From Hoeflea sp. 108 (lineage in GTDB: Bacteria; Pseudomonadota; Alphaproteobacteria; Rhizobiales; Rhizobiaceae): a DNA stretch of 64,000 nt. Under the pieces are notes generated by a model. That model had not been told where the DNA came from. It saw only the letters and a program-made list of their open reading frames with translations, and did not search any database. The position numbers were made by a program, and so were the translations under genes. Positions 60,665-64,000 of the stretch are shown here, one piece after another; the first letter of the stretch is position 1; each line of letters starts with the position of its first letter. Location of the stretch: positions 248,001 to 312,000 of the forward strand of contig NZ_KB890024.1 of the NCBI RefSeq assembly GCF_000372965.1. Direction: 5' to 3'.

Positions 60665-61610
60665 GCAACTGGCGCGCGCCGCGCCCGACCTCGATGTTGT
60701 GCCCGCCCTGACCGCTCGGTCCGCTGCGCTTGCCGGACCGCAGGGGCCGAAGCCACGGCGGCGCTTTTCCCGCCGCAACATCTTCATCTACGGCACGCTG
60801 GCGCTGTTTGCCGTCTACTACCTCCTGCCGCTCTACGTGATGGTGGTGACGTCGCTGAAAGGCATGCCCGAGATCAGGCTCGGCAATATTTTCTCGCCGC
60901 CGGTCGAGATCACCTTCGAGCCCTGGGTGAAGGCCTGGTCCCAAGCCTGCACCGGGCTCAATTGCGACGGGCTGTCGCGCGGCTTCTGGAACTCGGTGCG
61001 CATCACCGTGCCGTCGGTGTTCCTGTCGATCGCAATCGCCTCGGTCAACGGCTACGCGCTCGCCAACTGGCGCTTCAGGGGATCGGAGGTGTTCTTCACC
61101 ATCCTGATCGTCGGGGCCTTCATTCCTTACCAGGTGATGCTCTATCCGATCGTCATCGTGCTTCGCGAGATCGGCCTCTATGGCAGCCTGTGGGGGCTGG
61201 TGCTGGTGCACACGATCTTCGGCATGCCGATCCTGACGCTGCTCTTCCGCAACTATTTCGCCTCGCTGCCGGAAGAGCTGTTCAAGGCCGCCCGCGTCGA
61301 CGGCGCCGGCTTCTGGACCATCTATCTCAGGATCATGCTGCCGATGGCGCTGCCCATCTTCGTGGTGGCGATCATCCTGCAGGTCACCGGCATCTGGAAC
61401 GATTTCCTGTTTGGCGTCGTCTACACCAAGCCCGACACCTATCCGATGACCGTCCAGCTCAACAACATCGTCAACGCCGTCCAGGGCGTAAAGGAGTACA
61501 ACGTCAACATGGCGGCAACGCTGCTTACGGGACTGGTCCCGCTCATCATCTACTTCATCTCCGGCAAGCTTTTCGTCCGCGGCATCGCCGCCGGCGCGGT
61601 CAAGGGTTGA
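60657..61610 (+). CDS. Sugar ABC importer, permease 2
   Basis: 317-residue MalG/UgpE-type permease. A basic cytoplasmic N-terminus (PKPRRRFSRRN) precedes about six membrane segments; the EAA loop is PEELFKAARVDGAGFWTIY and the C-terminus KLFVRGIAAGAVKG is canonical. Its start overlaps the end of permease 1 by eight bases, so the two are translationally coupled. Confidence 0.91.
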   Translation: MAEQLARAAPDLDVVPALTARSAALAGPQGPKPRRRFSRRNIFIYGTLALFAVYYLLPLYVMVVTSLKGMPEIRLGNIFSPPVEITFEPWVKAWSQACTGLNCDGLSRGFWNSVRITVPSVFLSIAIASVNGYALANWRFRGSEVFFTILIVGAFIPYQVMLYPIVIVLREIGLYGSLWGLVLVHTIFGMPILTLLFRNYFASLPEELFKAARVDGAGFWTIYLRIMLPMALPIFVVAIILQVTGIWNDFLFGVVYTKPDTYPMTVQLNNIVNAVQGVKEYNVNMAATLLTGLVPLIIYFISGKLFVRGIAAGAVKG

Positions 61611-61614
61611 GACG

Positions 61615-62697
61615 ATGACGAATGTCCAGGTCAAGGACGTGTCGCTGAGCTTTGGGGCCTATGACGTGCTGAAGCAGCTCAATCTCGATGTGCCCGAAGG
61701 CGAGTTCCTCGTGCTGCTCGGGCCATCCGGCTGCGGCAAGTCCACGTTGCTCAACTGCATCGCCGGCCTGCTCGACGTGTCCGAGGGGCAAATCTTCATC
61801 AAGGGCAAGAACGTCACCTGGGAGGAACCCAAGGACCGAGGCATCGGCATGGTGTTCCAGTCCTACGCGCTCTATCCGCAGATGACAGTGGAAGGAAACC
61901 TGTCCTTCGGCCTGAAGACGGCGGGCATGGCCAAGGACGAGATCGCAAGGCGTATCGCCCGTGCGGCCGAGATCCTGCAGATCGAGCCGCTGCTCAAGCG
62001 CAAGCCGGCAGCACTTTCTGGCGGCCAGCGCCAGCGCGTAGCGATCGGGCGGGCACTGGTGCGTGACGTCGACGTGTTCCTGTTCGACGAGCCGCTGTCC
62101 AATCTCGACGCCAAGCTGCGTTCGGAGCTGCGCGTCGAGATCAAGCGCCTGCACCAGAAGCTCGCCAACACCATGATCTACGTCACTCACGACCAGATCG
62201 AGGCGATGACGCTGGCCGACCGCATTGCCGTCATGAAGGGCGGCGTGATCCAGCAGCTCGACGCGCCGCAGGTAATCTACAACAAGCCGGTCAACCGCTT
62301 CGTTGCCGGCTTCCTCGGCTCGCCGGGCATGAATTTTCTCGACGGCGAGCTCGAAGCCGGCGTTGAGCCGGCTTTTGCGACAACCGCGACAAGGATCCCG
62401 CTCGGCCGCTACGGTTTTGGCGGCACGGCCAGGCCAGGCAAGGCCGTGTTCGGTGTGCGCCCCGAACACATCGCCACAGGCGATGCCGCCAATGCCATGC
62501 CCTATGCCGCCGACGCGAGGGTCGAGCTGGTCGAGCCGATGGGCTCGGACACGCTGGTCTGGACGAAGCTCGGCAGCCAGAGCCTCGCCTTCCGCGTCGA
62601 GGCCGAACGCCATCTGGCTCCAGGCGATCAGCTGCGCATCGGCTTCGACCCGGCGCGCGCCTCGCTGTTTGACGGCCAGAGCGGCAACCGCATCTGA
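61615..62697 (+). CDS. Sugar ABC importer, ATPase
   Basis: 360-residue MalK/UgpC-type ATPase: Walker A GPSGCGKST, Q-loop FQSYALYPQM, signature LSGGQRQRVAIGRA, Walker B VFLFDEPLSNLD, switch THDQIEAM, then a TOBE domain from about residue 235. It starts four bases after permease 2 and energises the importer. It is a close relative of AglK, as expected for this family. Confidence 0.93.
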   Translation: MTNVQVKDVSLSFGAYDVLKQLNLDVPEGEFLVLLGPSGCGKSTLLNCIAGLLDVSEGQIFIKGKNVTWEEPKDRGIGMVFQSYALYPQMTVEGNLSFGLKTAGMAKDEIARRIARAAEILQIEPLLKRKPAALSGGQRQRVAIGRALVRDVDVFLFDEPLSNLDAKLRSELRVEIKRLHQKLANTMIYVTHDQIEAMTLADRIAVMKGGVIQQLDAPQVIYNKPVNRFVAGFLGSPGMNFLDGELEAGVEPAFATTATRIPLGRYGFGGTARPGKAVFGVRPEHIATGDAANAMPYAADARVELVEPMGSDTLVWTKLGSQSLAFRVEAERHLAPGDQLRIGFDPARASLFDGQSGNRI

Positions 62698-62725
62698 CAT
62701 CACCTCCCAACGAACGGACAGAACC

Positions 62726-63472
62726 ATGGACTGGTCATTCCAACTCTACAGCGCCCGCAACTACCAACCCTGGGACAAGGTGCTGCAGGCGCTCGCCAGC
62801 GTCGGCTACAAGGAGGTCGAAGGTTATGGCGGGGTCTATGACGACCCGCAGGCTTTTCGCGCCCTGCTCGACCGCAACGGCCTGTCCATGCCGAGCGGCC
62901 ATTTCGGCATCGATCTGCTGGAGCAGGATTTCGCCAGGGCGGCCACGATTGCGACGACGCTCGGCATGAAGCTCATAGCTTGTCCCTGGCTCGAGGTGGT
63001 CGACCGGCCGACCGACGCCGATGGATGGCGGGCATTCGGCAAGCGCCTCGGTGCCATCGGCGCGAAGGCCAGGGATGCCGGGTTCGATTTTGCCTGGCAC
63101 AACCACGACTTCGAGTTTTTGACCCTTGCCGGCGGGCTGGTGCCGCAACGCCTCATCCTGGAAGCCGCACCCGACATCGGGTGGGAGATGGACGTCGCCT
63201 GGGTGATCCGCGGCGGCTCCGACCCGCTGCACTGGATCGAGGAGTTCGGCCCGCGCATCCTGGCTGCCCACGTCAAGGACATCGCCCCGCATGGCCAGGC
63301 AGCCGACGAGGACGGCTGGTCGGACGTTGGCCACGGCACCGTCGACTGGGCCGGGCTGGTTGTAGCGCTGCGCAAACGCACGCCGGCCAGATACTTCATC
63401 ATGGAGCACGACAATCCGGCCGATTTCGAGCGCTTCGCGCGCCGGTCCATCGCCACCGCAAAGACCTTCTAG
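62726..63472 (+). CDS. Sugar phosphate isomerase/epimerase-like TIM-barrel protein
   Basis: 248-residue xylose-isomerase-like TIM barrel (AP-endonuclease family 2 fold). Conserved acidic and histidine positions are visible in YKEVEGYGG, FAWHNHDFEF, GWEMDVAWV, AAHVKDI and FIMEHDNP, which normally bind a divalent metal in sugar isomerases, epimerases or 2-keto-myo-inositol dehydratases. ATG 62726 begins MDWSFQLYSARNY, as in homologues. It sits between the importer ATPase and a Gfo/Idh/MocA gene, a combination seen in operons for inositol-like or keto-sugar catabolism. Confidence 0.85.
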   Translation: MDWSFQLYSARNYQPWDKVLQALASVGYKEVEGYGGVYDDPQAFRALLDRNGLSMPSGHFGIDLLEQDFARAATIATTLGMKLIACPWLEVVDRPTDADGWRAFGKRLGAIGAKARDAGFDFAWHNHDFEFLTLAGGLVPQRLILEAAPDIGWEMDVAWVIRGGSDPLHWIEEFGPRILAAHVKDIAPHGQAADEDGWSDVGHGTVDWAGLVVALRKRTPARYFIMEHDNPADFERFARRSIATAKTF

Positions 63473-63484
63473 GGGACGACCGAC

Positions 63485-64000
63485 ATGGCAAGGAAACTTG
63501 GAGTAGGGGTGATTGGCTGCGGCAACATCTCGAAGACTTACTTTCAGCGAGCGCCCCAGTTCCGGGGCATCGAGATGCGCGCCTGCGCCGACATCAACAT
63601 GGATGCGGCCAGGGCGCGGGCAAAGGAGTTCAATCTGCGGGCAGAGACGGTCGAGGACCTGCTCAAGGCCAAGGACATCGACATCGTCGTCAACCTGACG
63701 GTGCCTGCGGTGCACTACGATGTGTCGAGGCAGGCCATCGACGCCGGCAAGCATGTCTATTCGGAAAAGCCCTTCGTGCTCGCCATCAAGGACGGGCTCG
63801 ACCTGAAGAAGCGCGCCGACAAGAAGGGCGTGCGCATCGGCTCGGCACCAGACACCTTCCTCGGTGGTTCGCACCAGTTGGCGCGGCACCTCATCGACAC
63901 GGGCAAGCTCGGCAACATCACGAGCGGCACCTGCCACGTGATGAGCCACGGCATGGAGCACTGGCACCCCAATCCCGATTTCTTCTTCCAGCCCGGCGGC
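63485..64000 (+). CDS. Gfo/Idh/MocA-family oxidoreductase (partial)
   Basis: The first 172 codons of an NAD(P)-dependent sugar oxidoreductase; the frame is open at the right window edge. The Rossmann motif is GVGVIGCGNISKTYF and the family EKP motif is in HVYSEKPFVLAI, with the catalytic-domain start at GSAPDTFLGGSHQ. Family members oxidise sugars, inositols or deoxysugars, and ThuB belongs here. It is 12 bases after the isomerase-like gene, in the same operon. Nothing can be said about its C-terminus. Confidence 0.9.
   Translation, partial: MARKLGVGVIGCGNISKTYFQRAPQFRGIEMRACADINMDAARARAKEFNLRAETVEDLLKAKDIDIVVNLTVPAVHYDVSRQAIDAGKHVYSEKPFVLAIKDGLDLKKRADKKGVRIGSAPDTFLGGSHQLARHLIDTGKLGNITSGTCHVMSHGMEHWHPNPDFFFQPGG

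Overview
The window is GC-rich chromosomal-type DNA from a member of the Rhizobiales, most likely Mesorhizobium, Aminobacter or a close Phyllobacteriaceae relative. The inference rests on an aglR-aglEFGAK alpha-glucoside locus, a rhizobial sitABCD manganese importer with a TTGCAAA/TTTGCAA operator, a DUF2171 protein, and dispersed rhizobial intergenic palindromes. No rRNA, tRNA, CRISPR array, transposase or integrase was seen.

Layout. 1-5 kb: a fold-IV aminotransferase close to (R)-amine transaminases, a ThuA-like protein, a GST, an orphan dihydrolipoyl dehydrogenase and an EamA permease. 5-8.4 kb: a divergent AraC/SDR pair, a GNAT and an SBF-like carrier. 8.5-11 kb: a LysR regulator, a PhzS-like flavin monooxygenase and a small frame-disrupted gene. 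11-15 kb: cold-shock protein, small proteins, a methyltransferase, and a MarR-flanked isomerase/ABM pair. 15-38.6 kb: a catabolic island (below). 38.7-41.5 kb: ECF sigma factor, membrane anti-sigma factor and subtilisin-like protease in one overlapping operon. 41.7-49.6 kb: the agl locus. 49.9-55.3 kb: sitDCBA, a DUF2171 protein and a Fur-family regulator. 55.4-56.8 kb: 6-phosphogluconate dehydrogenase. 57-64 kb: a second LacI-controlled sugar ABC importer with a sugar isomerase-like and a Gfo/Idh/MocA gene that runs off the window.

The most interesting part is the island at 15-38.6 kb. It carries two near-identical haem-oxygenase-like diiron oxidases (HDO fold, all six metal ligands present), two plant-type 2Fe-2S ferredoxins, a BenC-type ferredoxin-FAD-NAD reductase, a 99-residue protein of unknown family between the ferredoxins, an aldehyde dehydrogenase, an ornithine-cyclodeaminase-like enzyme, a DadA-like flavin oxidase, an atypical SDR, a gamma-glutamyltransferase-family hydrolase, an amidase, a carboxylesterase, a peptide-type ABC importer, TSUP and LysE carriers and a GntR/FCD regulator. 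The promoters share a palindrome with core TATACAGTAT. Both oxidase genes carry an identical extended copy although their leaders have diverged; a related copy precedes the SBF carrier/LysR pair at 8.4 kb. I infer one regulon that imports a conjugated (amide, gamma-glutamyl or ester) nitrogen compound, releases it by hydrolysis and oxidises it with an O2-dependent diiron enzyme fed by its own electron-transfer chain. The substrate cannot be read from the sequence.
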